Part shown: positions 8,601 through 15,705 of the stretch, one piece after another | Layout of the letters: each line of letters starts with the position of its first letter | Numbering within the stretch: the first letter of the stretch is position 1 | Assembly (NCBI RefSeq): GCF_006861665.1 | Contig: NZ_RKLU01000007.1 | Span: forward strand, 26,517-59,275 | Source of the DNA: Halonotius terrestris | Lineage (GTDB): Archaea; Halobacteriota; Halobacteria; Halobacteriales; Haloferacaceae | Length of the DNA stretch: 32,759 nt | Direction of reading: 5' to 3' | Notes under the pieces: model-generated | Told to the model about the DNA's origin: nothing | Database searches by the model: none | What the model saw: only the letters and a program-made list of their open reading frames with translations | Program-made: the position numbers and the translations under genes

Positions 8601-8802
8601 CGACCGCGTCAAGCGTCTCGGTACGAAGGCGAAGAGGCTCGTGCGAAGCGGCCCAGCTGTCCTCAACCATACTCCGGCGAGCGTCGTTCCGGGTTATATA
8701 CAGGATTGAACCAAGAAGGTCATCAGCCACCTGATCCGCACGTTCAAAAGCAGCTTGTTCCAAACGTGAATGTTGAGAACCAGTTAGAAGCGTATTATTC
8801 AT
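5614..8802 (-). CDS. AddB-like PD-(D/E)XK nuclease with Fe-S cysteines
   Basis: A 1062-residue protein, first gene of the helicase-nuclease operon. The C-terminal nuclease shows GYIDRVD, then LYDYKTG (Asp908, Lys910) and QLPIYLLA, the RecB-family signature. Four cysteines fit the AddB-type 4Fe-4S staple: Cys721 (in ECGFKFYAEK) and Cys1014, Cys1017, Cys1023 (C-x2-C-x5-C) near the end. The middle holds helicase-like remnants such as EVMGLLDARMRSFEKVFLVG. Bacterial AddB has an N-terminal Walker A; I see none here, only TGSQHSRLEQAAFERA, so this subunit probably does not hydrolyse ATP. The ATG at 8800-8802 is preceded by no obvious TATA box. A TATAAA on the minus strand near 8913-8920 could give a leader of roughly 90 nt. 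Confidence 0.82.
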   Translation of the reverse strand: MNNTLLTGSQHSRLEQAAFERADQVADDLLGSILYITRNDARRSMVEDSWAASHEPLRLRTETLDAVVREWYEHLHGPVQPLSGQLNRRLAEYALDRTTAETDGALAGEPASAALADSFSSRFSLFDDADVGTADALVAEFEGSDLDNRIAKATVDAYRHYRDLHGDYVDEWVCTRGEMFNAVATAEQSLSAFSPELDVIILSGYHEFRPVERRLIERLVDELPMIALLPLHQDGRSGVDAVAEDALDVYDALDFEAVELEPVDESGRAFGTITESLYRPDPDAVPVPDALQWRELPTPEREIRFVARELRTELADGRDPDDLAVVVPGTEAYSGYVQDTFDTFDIPHVTTAASQLNRTFTGSVVHDLLSLAEPNPRAENLTSLLANPLVDVVDTDQANAVTAAARRRDTVSVSPLLKDLDDDPAALIEELLVTLESLRTEDIEGATETLRRLLDDRFDLEAATDDYASGAEQAVEQRAYDLVDEVLSSFESLAAVNSDLSPLALFTRAFDGVPIRVPQRAAGGHVEVMGLLDARMRSFEKVFLVGLTSEHFPVTPERPAFFEEMTDAHPRFDTGDERLRGRYLFATLLANVDELTITTPETGDDESAIVRSPVLDELQRVTGIEPEDGVDDRVGSREDLQRHVAATADRRAAVSHAGDRGDLSPEQTKRTDRGLHCADNRGTAGLSEHDGVLDPETVDEVYPPSEREPYSASRIERYVECGFKFYAEKVLGIEDPDDVEVVPTPLETGSYVHDVLERFFADLQDETEDGVDLTDFDRDDLATHLREIAVDELRDADFEYDGLFYERWKAELFAGLGDGVSAPYEAGSKPHDAPELGLFATFLDNELLRDGAGRPHLFEAPFGEGLPDSDAGPFTVERPDGSTVSIRGYIDRVDVNRDGEQPTLTLYDYKTGRAPYMTKTTGGTKFQLPIYLLAAAEVVDGDLFEQGSLSATYYQVRPPNDLKVPRGVESKFDSEAELRRFLNDVVPEWLGQLDEAIGNGRFHTTLLSARGANCRYCDYRRACDVRHHRKREFVDEVHEDDAAYVPLRVRDDEDIEAVMSDD

Positions 8803-8945
8803 CGAATACTACTCACCAAGAGGTCCGTCTCACTTCACTTTTGCCGAGACAATCTCATGAGAGATAGATTCCATAGGGATGCGGAATTTTACAAGAGAAG
8901 CTGCTATGATTAGTTTTATAGACGTTCCGCGGAGGCTGGGTCCAT
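8803..8945. promoter_or_regulatory. Upstream region of the AddAB-like operon
   Basis: No coding frame is visible. Around 8911-8920 the sequence TAGTTTTATA reads TATAAAACTA on the minus strand, a candidate TATA box for the AddAB-like operon. It reads TTTATA on the plus strand, which may be a relic of the IS promoter ahead of the tnpB remnant. Which one, if either, is used cannot be told from sequence. Confidence 0.3.
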
Positions 8946-9239
8946 CATTTATATCGAGCCCGAGTCTACAACCACTCGCAGGTCGCGGACTCGTTCGACC
9001 GCAACGGTTGGACCACCAGCAAGCTCTGGAACGTCGGTAACTACTACTCCCGCCGGAGATGGGAGAAACTGGGAGATTCCAGACTACGAGGAGCTCAGGC
9101 ACGAGATGAAGTCTCATAACAAGTATAAGGGACTACATAGTCAGTCCAGTTAGCGGGTCCGGAGGAACTCGCTGAAGCCTTCAAACCGTTGTATAACGGA
9201 GATCATAACCGGGATAGTTCGCCCGGCTATCGTAAACAG
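8946..9239 (+). pseudogene. tnpB: Decayed TnpB (IS200/IS605, IS1341-type) N-terminal remnant
   Basis: Translating with shifts recovers a TnpB N-terminus: YRARVYNHSQVADSFD, then SKLWNVGNYYSRRRWEK, then (after a frameshift near 9070-9075) EIPDYEELRHEMKSHNKYKG and LHSQSS. A stop TAG (9151-9153) stands where CAG would encode Gln. A second one-base loss near 9157-9162 precedes EELAEAFKPLYN and SSPGYRKQN. These blocks match the haloarchaeal IS1341-type TnpB pattern (SKLWNV, LHSQSSQRVLEELAEAF, PPGYRK) as I recall it. The rest of TnpB is gone: the fragment ends at the pglZ stop codon. TnpB is an RNA-guided nuclease of transposons; this copy cannot be functional. Confidence 0.8.
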
Positions 9240-9243
9240 AACT

Positions 9244-11397
9244 CTATTCCTTCTCAATCCGGATGAAGTTCAGCATACATTCCTGCGGAAGGATCCCACC
9301 GTGATAATAGCGGGCGTCGGTAAGCCCACTTTTACTGTTGTACTGTCGGGGGTGGGCGAGCAGTCGAACTGATGTTTTTAGATATTCTGTTCCGGGTGTC
9401 TGACCCGTAACTCGGACGCCCGTTCCGGCGTCCTCGACGTCGTCTCCAGCGATTCGCCGATATTTGACCTCTCCATCTCCGTCGTAGCTAGAAATCGATT
9501 CCATCGTAGTCCCCTTCGGGAGCAGGACGAATCCGTGATCCGTCACCACGTAGATTCGATCCCAGTTTTCGTTCTCTAGCTTCTCTGTAATCAGATCGTA
9601 GAGCTCATCGATGTAACTGGTGAAATGACTCTCTGGATTGTCGAGTTCATTCTCACCGATATCGTCGATGTCCTTGTCGTAGTAGGCGATTTGGTGATGT
9701 TGCCACCCGGAATCGCGATCGTCCGGCACGTCCCATCCCTCTCGTTCAAGCACTTTCACTCGGTTTCCTTTGTTGTCGAGACGCTGACCACCTCGTTCGA
9801 CAGAGAGCTTCCCGTTCCGGAATTTGACGCGGAATCTGTGGGCTCGCCCCGGTGTGAGTGCAGCCATCCCGAATTTGGTCTCTGATGGAAGTGTGCTAAC
9901 TCTGGTCTCTTCGGCTATCGAATAGTCTTCTCGAAGGCGGTTGGCCAGCTCCCGAGCGAGGTCTAATCGCAGCGCATCAATCAGAAACAGGGCGACTGTT
10001 TCCCCTGTTGCGAGATCCTGTTCGTTGTCAGTCCACCACTCGTAGGCAGCGTCCTTCCCCGCCAGAGGCGATCCAGTACTGAACGAACTGACTACTGCCT
10101 CGCTCATCTCCTCAAGATAGTCCATATACCGCGTCTCTAAGAGCTCGGCACGAATCTCAGGGAGCGATTCCGTCGCCGGGTGAGAGTCGAGGAGCCTCTC
10201 TTGCTCGGGTTCACCTGTGATCTCGAGTTCCAACACCCCATAGTCGATCTTCCAAGTTCCGTCTTCCTGATCGGCATACTGGTCGAAGGGGTCGAACGAC
10301 TGGGACCGCTCTTCCCAGGCTGCAAACCGCAATTCCAACTCGGCTACCTGTTCGGCTTGTTCCCAGAGCGTGGTCCAGGGAATATCGTCCGGATACACCC
10401 CGAGGGCTTGTTGGCGTTCGTTCGCTCTTTCGATACATTCCGTGTACCTCCCCTCTTCTAATGATTCGAGCCAAGCATCCCACAGAGCTGCATCAAGCGC
10501 CCCATCAACCGGACAGGCCACGAGCTCCCACACATCGTCAGATGCTTCGATTACATCCCCCCAGTAGCTCTCGCTCAGATACCGCTCTGCCAACCGCTTG
10601 CTCTGTCGGGAATCGACAATCCGTTTTAGTGGGTTGATATCGCCAAGGGTGCTACCCACTTTTCCATATCCCTCGGGGAAGGCGTCGACATCCATTCCCT
10701 CGGCGACTAGCCAACGGGCAACGGCCCACTTCCAGACGACGTCCTCGATCTCCTCTGGTGTTTCAGCACTGTCTGCAGGAGCGACGTGCCTGTCTTTCAG
10801 TGATTCTTGCACTCGGGCGATTGTCTCGTCATCCCGGTCAATTTCTGGCCATCCTCCTTCGAGGAGATGCTCTAAAATCTGCCCCTCCCCTTTGGTGATG
10901 ATCTCACCGATTAGATCTCCGTAGCGTGGGATTCCACCGCTCCCAAACTGATTCTTGATTACCTTCGCCGCAGTTTCGCGATCAGATTCCGTTCCTCGTT
11001 CAATATCGTAGATATCCCAGGGGTTTACCTCATACAACTCGGCAGTCAGCTGTTCGATTGTGAGTTCGATTTCACCGCCTGTTTCACGGATGTCTCTGAA
11101 CCAGTCCCGCTCAATCATCCCCTCTTCTGAATCTTTGATTGTTTTCGCTTCCGGGATGTACCAGACGTGGGGCGATTCCGGTTCTTTCACTGCGGTTCTC
11201 CTCAGTTCGAGAGGGAACCGTTCTGCCTCCGAGAACCTCACTCCAATCTGGTCTGCAGCAGCACGGACAACCTCCCGGAGATGGCCCCCCTCGTCCCACC
11301 AGACGACCCGAACTGCCGTTGCGTGTTCATCAGGAAACTCATCCTCGAGATGGGCTTTCGCTTGGTTTTCGAGTGTCGTAGTTGGTTGCGACTTCAT
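9244..11397 (-). CDS. pglZ: PglZ, alkaline-phosphatase-fold protein of BREX
   Basis: A 717-residue PglZ-domain protein, the BREX hallmark. The early segment VRVVWWDEGGHLREVV (29-44) is typical of the N-terminus. The alkaline-phosphatase-like core shows FLIDALRLDLARELANRL (471-488, metal-binding Asp474), STLPSETKFGMAALTPGR (501-518), VVTDHGFVLLP (617-627) and the terminal YYHGGILPQE (697-706). PglZ is required for BREX phage defence; its exact substrate is not settled. Its ATG overlaps the stop of the preceding brxC by 4 bp (ATGA), and it is the last gene of the minus arm. The stop lies only a few bases from the tnpB remnant, so the island border is here. Confidence 0.93.
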   Translation of the reverse strand: MKSQPTTTLENQAKAHLEDEFPDEHATAVRVVWWDEGGHLREVVRAAADQIGVRFSEAERFPLELRRTAVKEPESPHVWYIPEAKTIKDSEEGMIERDWFRDIRETGGEIELTIEQLTAELYEVNPWDIYDIERGTESDRETAAKVIKNQFGSGGIPRYGDLIGEIITKGEGQILEHLLEGGWPEIDRDDETIARVQESLKDRHVAPADSAETPEEIEDVVWKWAVARWLVAEGMDVDAFPEGYGKVGSTLGDINPLKRIVDSRQSKRLAERYLSESYWGDVIEASDDVWELVACPVDGALDAALWDAWLESLEEGRYTECIERANERQQALGVYPDDIPWTTLWEQAEQVAELELRFAAWEERSQSFDPFDQYADQEDGTWKIDYGVLELEITGEPEQERLLDSHPATESLPEIRAELLETRYMDYLEEMSEAVVSSFSTGSPLAGKDAAYEWWTDNEQDLATGETVALFLIDALRLDLARELANRLREDYSIAEETRVSTLPSETKFGMAALTPGRAHRFRVKFRNGKLSVERGGQRLDNKGNRVKVLEREGWDVPDDRDSGWQHHQIAYYDKDIDDIGENELDNPESHFTSYIDELYDLITEKLENENWDRIYVVTDHGFVLLPKGTTMESISSYDGDGEVKYRRIAGDDVEDAGTGVRVTGQTPGTEYLKTSVRLLAHPRQYNSKSGLTDARYYHGGILPQECMLNFIRIEKE

Positions 11398-14300
11398 CGG
11401 TCTCCCTCCTCTGTATCGATAACCACAATTGTTCCGTCACCTGGTTCTGTTACCTCTGCCCAGAGCTCGTCGGCAGAAGGCCCATCGTCATCTTGGTCAT
11501 CATCGTCTTCATCATCCTTATCATCATCCTCTGACTCGAGCTTTGCATCGGCCTGTTTCACCAACGCTTCTGCTCGAGACGGTGTGACGAGGTCTGGTCC
11601 ACTTAGCGCACGCTTCACCTGCTTCGTGATGAACGCATCAGAATGTTCTGAGTTGAGTTCCTCGTACCGAGATTCGAGCTGATTGTAGAGAGGACCATTT
11701 GGTTGATCCTCGAGTAGTCCCCGTGCCTTCTCAAGCTGGCTAGCTTCGCTGACTGCGTTCCCGGATGCGATATCGGATTCGGAGATGTCATCCGCGGATG
11801 CAGCGATCTCATCGAGTTCTCTGAGTGACTCGAAATTCACTCCTGAAATTGTCTCGGTGACGGTATCGATTTCTACGATTATGTCTTGATCCAGTAACGC
11901 TTGCTCGACCACTGAACAGAGCTCCGAGATTGAATCCCCATCGGGTGTGGTTCCCGTGAGAAGGTGGTAGAGCTCACTAATCTGGGAGGTACGGAAGTCC
12001 TGAGCCTCTGTCTGGAGCTTAGTGAGACTCTCTTTGGAAGGGATGCGTGACCCATCGACGGCGTCCTCCATCTTGTAGGTAATCGCAGCATCTGGGTACA
12101 GTGATCGCATCGTCTCGAGTGTGCTGTTGAACTCATCCCAGAGCGGCTCCTCACCCTCGAATAATGGTTCAGCTTTGTGGAACCACTCTGCCTGCGTTGG
12201 TACTGGCGATTCAGTCAGTACTGCATCGTCAAGTTCGCCACCTGCCATCCCTGGTTCTAACGCGTCACGGAGCGCATCCAGCGTGATTTCTTCGTCAAAC
12301 TCGAGATCCACACGAGCACAGATGTTCCGAATACCCGAACTATTCTTTTCTGCCCATGAAGCGAGATTGGAGAGCCAAGCGGTCGGATCGTTCCCTTGTG
12401 GAGCGAATCCTCGGAGAGACTGATAGACCGCTTTTAGATTGCTACTTCCCTCAATGTCTACGGGATCGAATCCAATATCGATGTCACGGATATCGGAAAT
12501 ACGTCGCATCACGCGACCGATTTCGCCCGGGTCTTCGATACGGACCCCATCACGTCTGATCTCGATTTTGTTTGCTGCGGCAAGCGTGATCAGAAGCGCC
12601 GCCAGTGCCTCGCGTGGCGTTCCGAGATATTTCCCCCGTCGACCAGCGATTTCTTCGAGGACAGTCTCTCCACTCACTAATTCCTCTCCAGCGTAATCGT
12701 TGAGGAACTCTTCAGCCCACCCGTCACTAATCTCTCTCGGAACTGTCTTGACCCCGAGCATCTCTGCGTCGTCGCTTGAGAACGGCCACGTACCATTCCC
12801 GTTGAAAAACTCGAAGAGGGTCCGAGCGTCGTCAACCTCCTGCAGCCGTGTATCGAGTGTTTTCCTGTTCTCGAATTTCTCTCTGACAGCATCAGCGAGC
12901 ACACTATCGATGTTGCTTAGATACGTCCCTCGCGTCGTGTTATGGTCCGGCGTATAGAGCTTCGCTCCATAGAGGAGTTCCTCGATCTCGTCTTCGACGG
13001 TCTCCTCCTCCTGTTGTTGCTCGATACGGAGTTCTGCGCTAGCCCCCGGCTCCAATAACTTATCCAACGCAATCAGATGCCGAATACTCTCGCGAAGGCC
13101 CTCTGAAAGCTCAATAACGATGAGGACGTCTTCAACGCCTTGGTCACCAGCGTTCGCCTCCTGCCATCTCGTTCGTGACTCTTCTATTGTATCCGGGTCA
13201 GCCGCTAGTACCCTGGCAACTACACCATCGAAACGAGGTTCCGGTGATGAGTCGACTTGGTCTAATACAGTATAGCGGAACGTATACGGGGCGTCGGAGA
13301 TCCCGTCGATATTCCGCGTTCGGAGTGAATCATCTGCGGTCAACCGACCACGATCTGCCTCCCGGAGAAGGTCCTCAATATTGTACCGAACTTGATGTTG
13401 AGGAAGCCCTGCTGCCTCCCGGTGAATCTGATCCCAGAACTCGACGATCTCCTTCGACAGGATTCTATACGTCTGCGGTTGGACACTCTCGTCGGTTCGA
13501 ACGAAGTTGTCCTCCATCAGCGCTTTGAGGGCTTCCTCAACATCGTTTTCGAGCTGATCGATGTCAGTATCTACTGAGCTAACCAGCAGCCGTGTGATGT
13601 TCTCCTTCGTTGTTGGGACGGCCTCGACCTGGCCAAGGAGATAGAGAACTTTCGCGACACTCACCCCCATCTCGTCAGTCGTGTTCTCAACTTTCTGGAT
13701 CTGGTCCTTTGCCCACCCCGGAATGTCCGTTGTTTCGCGCTCAATCAAGTCATAGATTTCATCCCACGCAACGACCGCTCCAGGCTCTTTCTGGGACCAA
13801 TCAAAGCTGGTGAAGAGAGAACGAACGAGAATCAGCAGCGCTCGTCCTTGAACATACTCTCTGTCCACTTCCAAGTCTTCTTTCTTGAGACTCTGCATGA
13901 CCTCGCGGAGCAACCAGAGGTCGTGTTCACGGAAGGGATACGCCTCTACGGGCTCACCGACGTCGGTGTATTCTGAAGCGTCGGCAAGTTCTAACTCGAA
14001 GTCAGGAGCCCGTTCGAGCAGGTCGTGTACCGTGTTCGCCCCGGAATCTGACTTTCGGAGCCACCGCTTCCTGACTATGATCTCGGTATCGGCACCCCGG
14101 AGCGGAATTTCGTTCGTGTACCACGCCTCAGGATCGACCTCTCCCATGAAATCCTGCTGCATGTCCCGCAGCGACCACTGTCCTGTTCCCAAAATTGGGG
14201 GATTAATGTCGGCGATGAGTGTGTCGACCGTCTCCAGGAACTCTCGATAGCGGTGTTGCTGGTCACCGACGTAAATGGCGACTTCGTCGAGCCCGATGAG

Positions 14301-15086
14301 GAACTCGTACGTTTCGCCTGATTCCTGTAGGTAGCGCTTCGTTCGGTCCAGCCGTTCTACGAGTTCATTGGGTGTGAACGCCTCAGTACTGATCCGTCTC
14401 GTGGCTTGCTCGATTGATTCCCTGACGCCATCTTTCGTTGCATAGGGCGTGCCGTCAGTCTCGTGCATCTCAGGAAGTGCTTCATAGAGCCATGGACGGA
14501 GCGCAGCCTTGTCTTGTGCTGCTTCCTCTATCGACATTCCATCGTGTTCTACAGAGCGTACGGGTTCCCAGAGCCCATGCTCGATCTCTAGTGTCCACGC
14601 CCACTCGAGTAGCCAGAGTGGGTCAGTCGGGTAGTTGAGCTGATTCCCCAGCTCCTCGTAGATCAGGAGCGAGAGCGTTGAGTCACGGACCTTGTCCCGG
14701 TCGAGGAGGTTCATAAACAGGGGGACCAGGTGATCGATGTGGGACGAATTGAGCCGGTCTCTGAATTCCTTGAACCCAGAGAATTGGCTCGACAGCTTCG
14801 GAGCAACCGTTTCGAGCCCCTCGATCTCGCCGGTCGCGATTCCGATCAGCTTCAGAAGGTGCGTTTTCCCGGATCCGAAGGTGGCATGGACATACCGGAA
14901 GCGTGGCTGTGATCCTGTACTGTTGACGACTTCTCCAAGTTCTGTGAGTACCTTTCGAGCGCTATCAGTCTCGTAGAACTCGTCTATGTCGCGTTCGGCT
15001 TGGCCGACTTCGTTGACTTTCTGTACTTCTTCGAGTTCTCGCGTCGGCGAGCGAGCAAACAGTGATTCAAGTGTCGTATCAGTCAT
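11394..15086 (-). CDS. brxC: BrxC/PglY-type ATPase, first paralogue
   Basis: A large P-loop ATPase, 1230 residues from the ATG at 15084-15086 (MTDTTLESLFARS). An upstream TTG at 15116 would add ten residues, but the ATG gives an 8-bp overlap with brxB and a normal N-terminus. Walker A is FGSGKTHLLK (about 70-79) and Walker B FLIGLDEVAIYVGD (about 262-275), followed by a long helical body. The C-terminus has a striking Asp/Glu-rich run (KDDEDDDDQDDDG) before DELWAEVTEPG. BrxC proteins are essential ATPases of BREX, probably acting with PglZ and BrxB. It is one of two BrxC copies in the operon, and the two differ in N-terminus and tail. Paired BrxC genes are a mark of archaeal type 5 BREX. Confidence 0.88.
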   Translation of the reverse strand: MTDTTLESLFARSPTRELEEVQKVNEVGQAERDIDEFYETDSARKVLTELGEVVNSTGSQPRFRYVHATFGSGKTHLLKLIGIATGEIEGLETVAPKLSSQFSGFKEFRDRLNSSHIDHLVPLFMNLLDRDKVRDSTLSLLIYEELGNQLNYPTDPLWLLEWAWTLEIEHGLWEPVRSVEHDGMSIEEAAQDKAALRPWLYEALPEMHETDGTPYATKDGVRESIEQATRRISTEAFTPNELVERLDRTKRYLQESGETYEFLIGLDEVAIYVGDQQHRYREFLETVDTLIADINPPILGTGQWSLRDMQQDFMGEVDPEAWYTNEIPLRGADTEIIVRKRWLRKSDSGANTVHDLLERAPDFELELADASEYTDVGEPVEAYPFREHDLWLLREVMQSLKKEDLEVDREYVQGRALLILVRSLFTSFDWSQKEPGAVVAWDEIYDLIERETTDIPGWAKDQIQKVENTTDEMGVSVAKVLYLLGQVEAVPTTKENITRLLVSSVDTDIDQLENDVEEALKALMEDNFVRTDESVQPQTYRILSKEIVEFWDQIHREAAGLPQHQVRYNIEDLLREADRGRLTADDSLRTRNIDGISDAPYTFRYTVLDQVDSSPEPRFDGVVARVLAADPDTIEESRTRWQEANAGDQGVEDVLIVIELSEGLRESIRHLIALDKLLEPGASAELRIEQQQEEETVEDEIEELLYGAKLYTPDHNTTRGTYLSNIDSVLADAVREKFENRKTLDTRLQEVDDARTLFEFFNGNGTWPFSSDDAEMLGVKTVPREISDGWAEEFLNDYAGEELVSGETVLEEIAGRRGKYLGTPREALAALLITLAAANKIEIRRDGVRIEDPGEIGRVMRRISDIRDIDIGFDPVDIEGSSNLKAVYQSLRGFAPQGNDPTAWLSNLASWAEKNSSGIRNICARVDLEFDEEITLDALRDALEPGMAGGELDDAVLTESPVPTQAEWFHKAEPLFEGEEPLWDEFNSTLETMRSLYPDAAITYKMEDAVDGSRIPSKESLTKLQTEAQDFRTSQISELYHLLTGTTPDGDSISELCSVVEQALLDQDIIVEIDTVTETISGVNFESLRELDEIAASADDISESDIASGNAVSEASQLEKARGLLEDQPNGPLYNQLESRYEELNSEHSDAFITKQVKRALSGPDLVTPSRAEALVKQADAKLESEDDDKDDEDDDDQDDDGPSADELWAEVTEPGDGTIVVIDTEEGDR

Positions 15087-15705
15087 CGAGATACACCTCA
15101 GTGATTTTCTCGTCAATTCGGTGGGCTGGGTAGTAGTGGCGTGCGTCCTCGTTGAAGAAGCTCAATTTCCCGCCTCTAATCGAACCAGGGAACGGGATTC
15201 CGATTGTAGTATTCACGTTTCGGCGGTCCATCTCATCGAGCAGCTCTGAGGCGCGGGTGAACGGATAGAGGCTTCCGAGGTTCACCAGCAGAAGGATATG
15301 CTGCTGCGCATTCTCGCCTTTGAGTTGTCCTTCGACGAGTTTCCCGATGAGTTCGTCAGCTAGACTCGTTTCGAGCGTCTCCGTTACTGCATTCGTGGTG
15401 GTCCGCTCAAGAGGCCCGAGATCGAGTGTGGTTTCGAAAACACGCGTCTCGGGCATCAGGTGGTCAAGCCGAACACACTCGACTGTGAGTTCGTTGCCGG
15501 CCTGGTTCTCGATGCCAGCCCAGTTCGTCAGTGTATCTGGTGTCTCGGGGTCTGCCCACTGAATCAACCGTTCCGTCACTCGGTGTTCAACAGATGGTTC
15601 GACTGGCACCATGACGAAGGGATTTCGAATTCCCCGCCGTTCGCCACTTGCGAAGTCGACCAATTCCTCGGTAAATCTCTTGAGCGGGTTTCGCGTCGAC
15701 GTCAT
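15079..15705 (-). CDS. brxB: BrxB (DUF1788 family)
   Basis: A 208-residue protein with the DUF1788 pattern: ETRVFETTLDLGPLER (86-101), VNLGSLYPFTRASELLDEM (141-159), IGIPFPGSIRGGKLSFF (168-184) and YYPAHRI (191-197). BrxB is a small core BREX protein of unknown biochemistry that accompanies BrxC and PglZ. It starts inside an ATGA overlap with the upstream brxC at 15702-15705 and overlaps the next brxC by 8 bp. It sits between the two BrxC genes, which suggests it is made in step with both. Confidence 0.88.
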   Translation of the reverse strand: MTSTRNPLKRFTEELVDFASGERRGIRNPFVMVPVEPSVEHRVTERLIQWADPETPDTLTNWAGIENQAGNELTVECVRLDHLMPETRVFETTLDLGPLERTTTNAVTETLETSLADELIGKLVEGQLKGENAQQHILLLVNLGSLYPFTRASELLDEMDRRNVNTTIGIPFPGSIRGGKLSFFNEDARHYYPAHRIDEKITEVYLDD

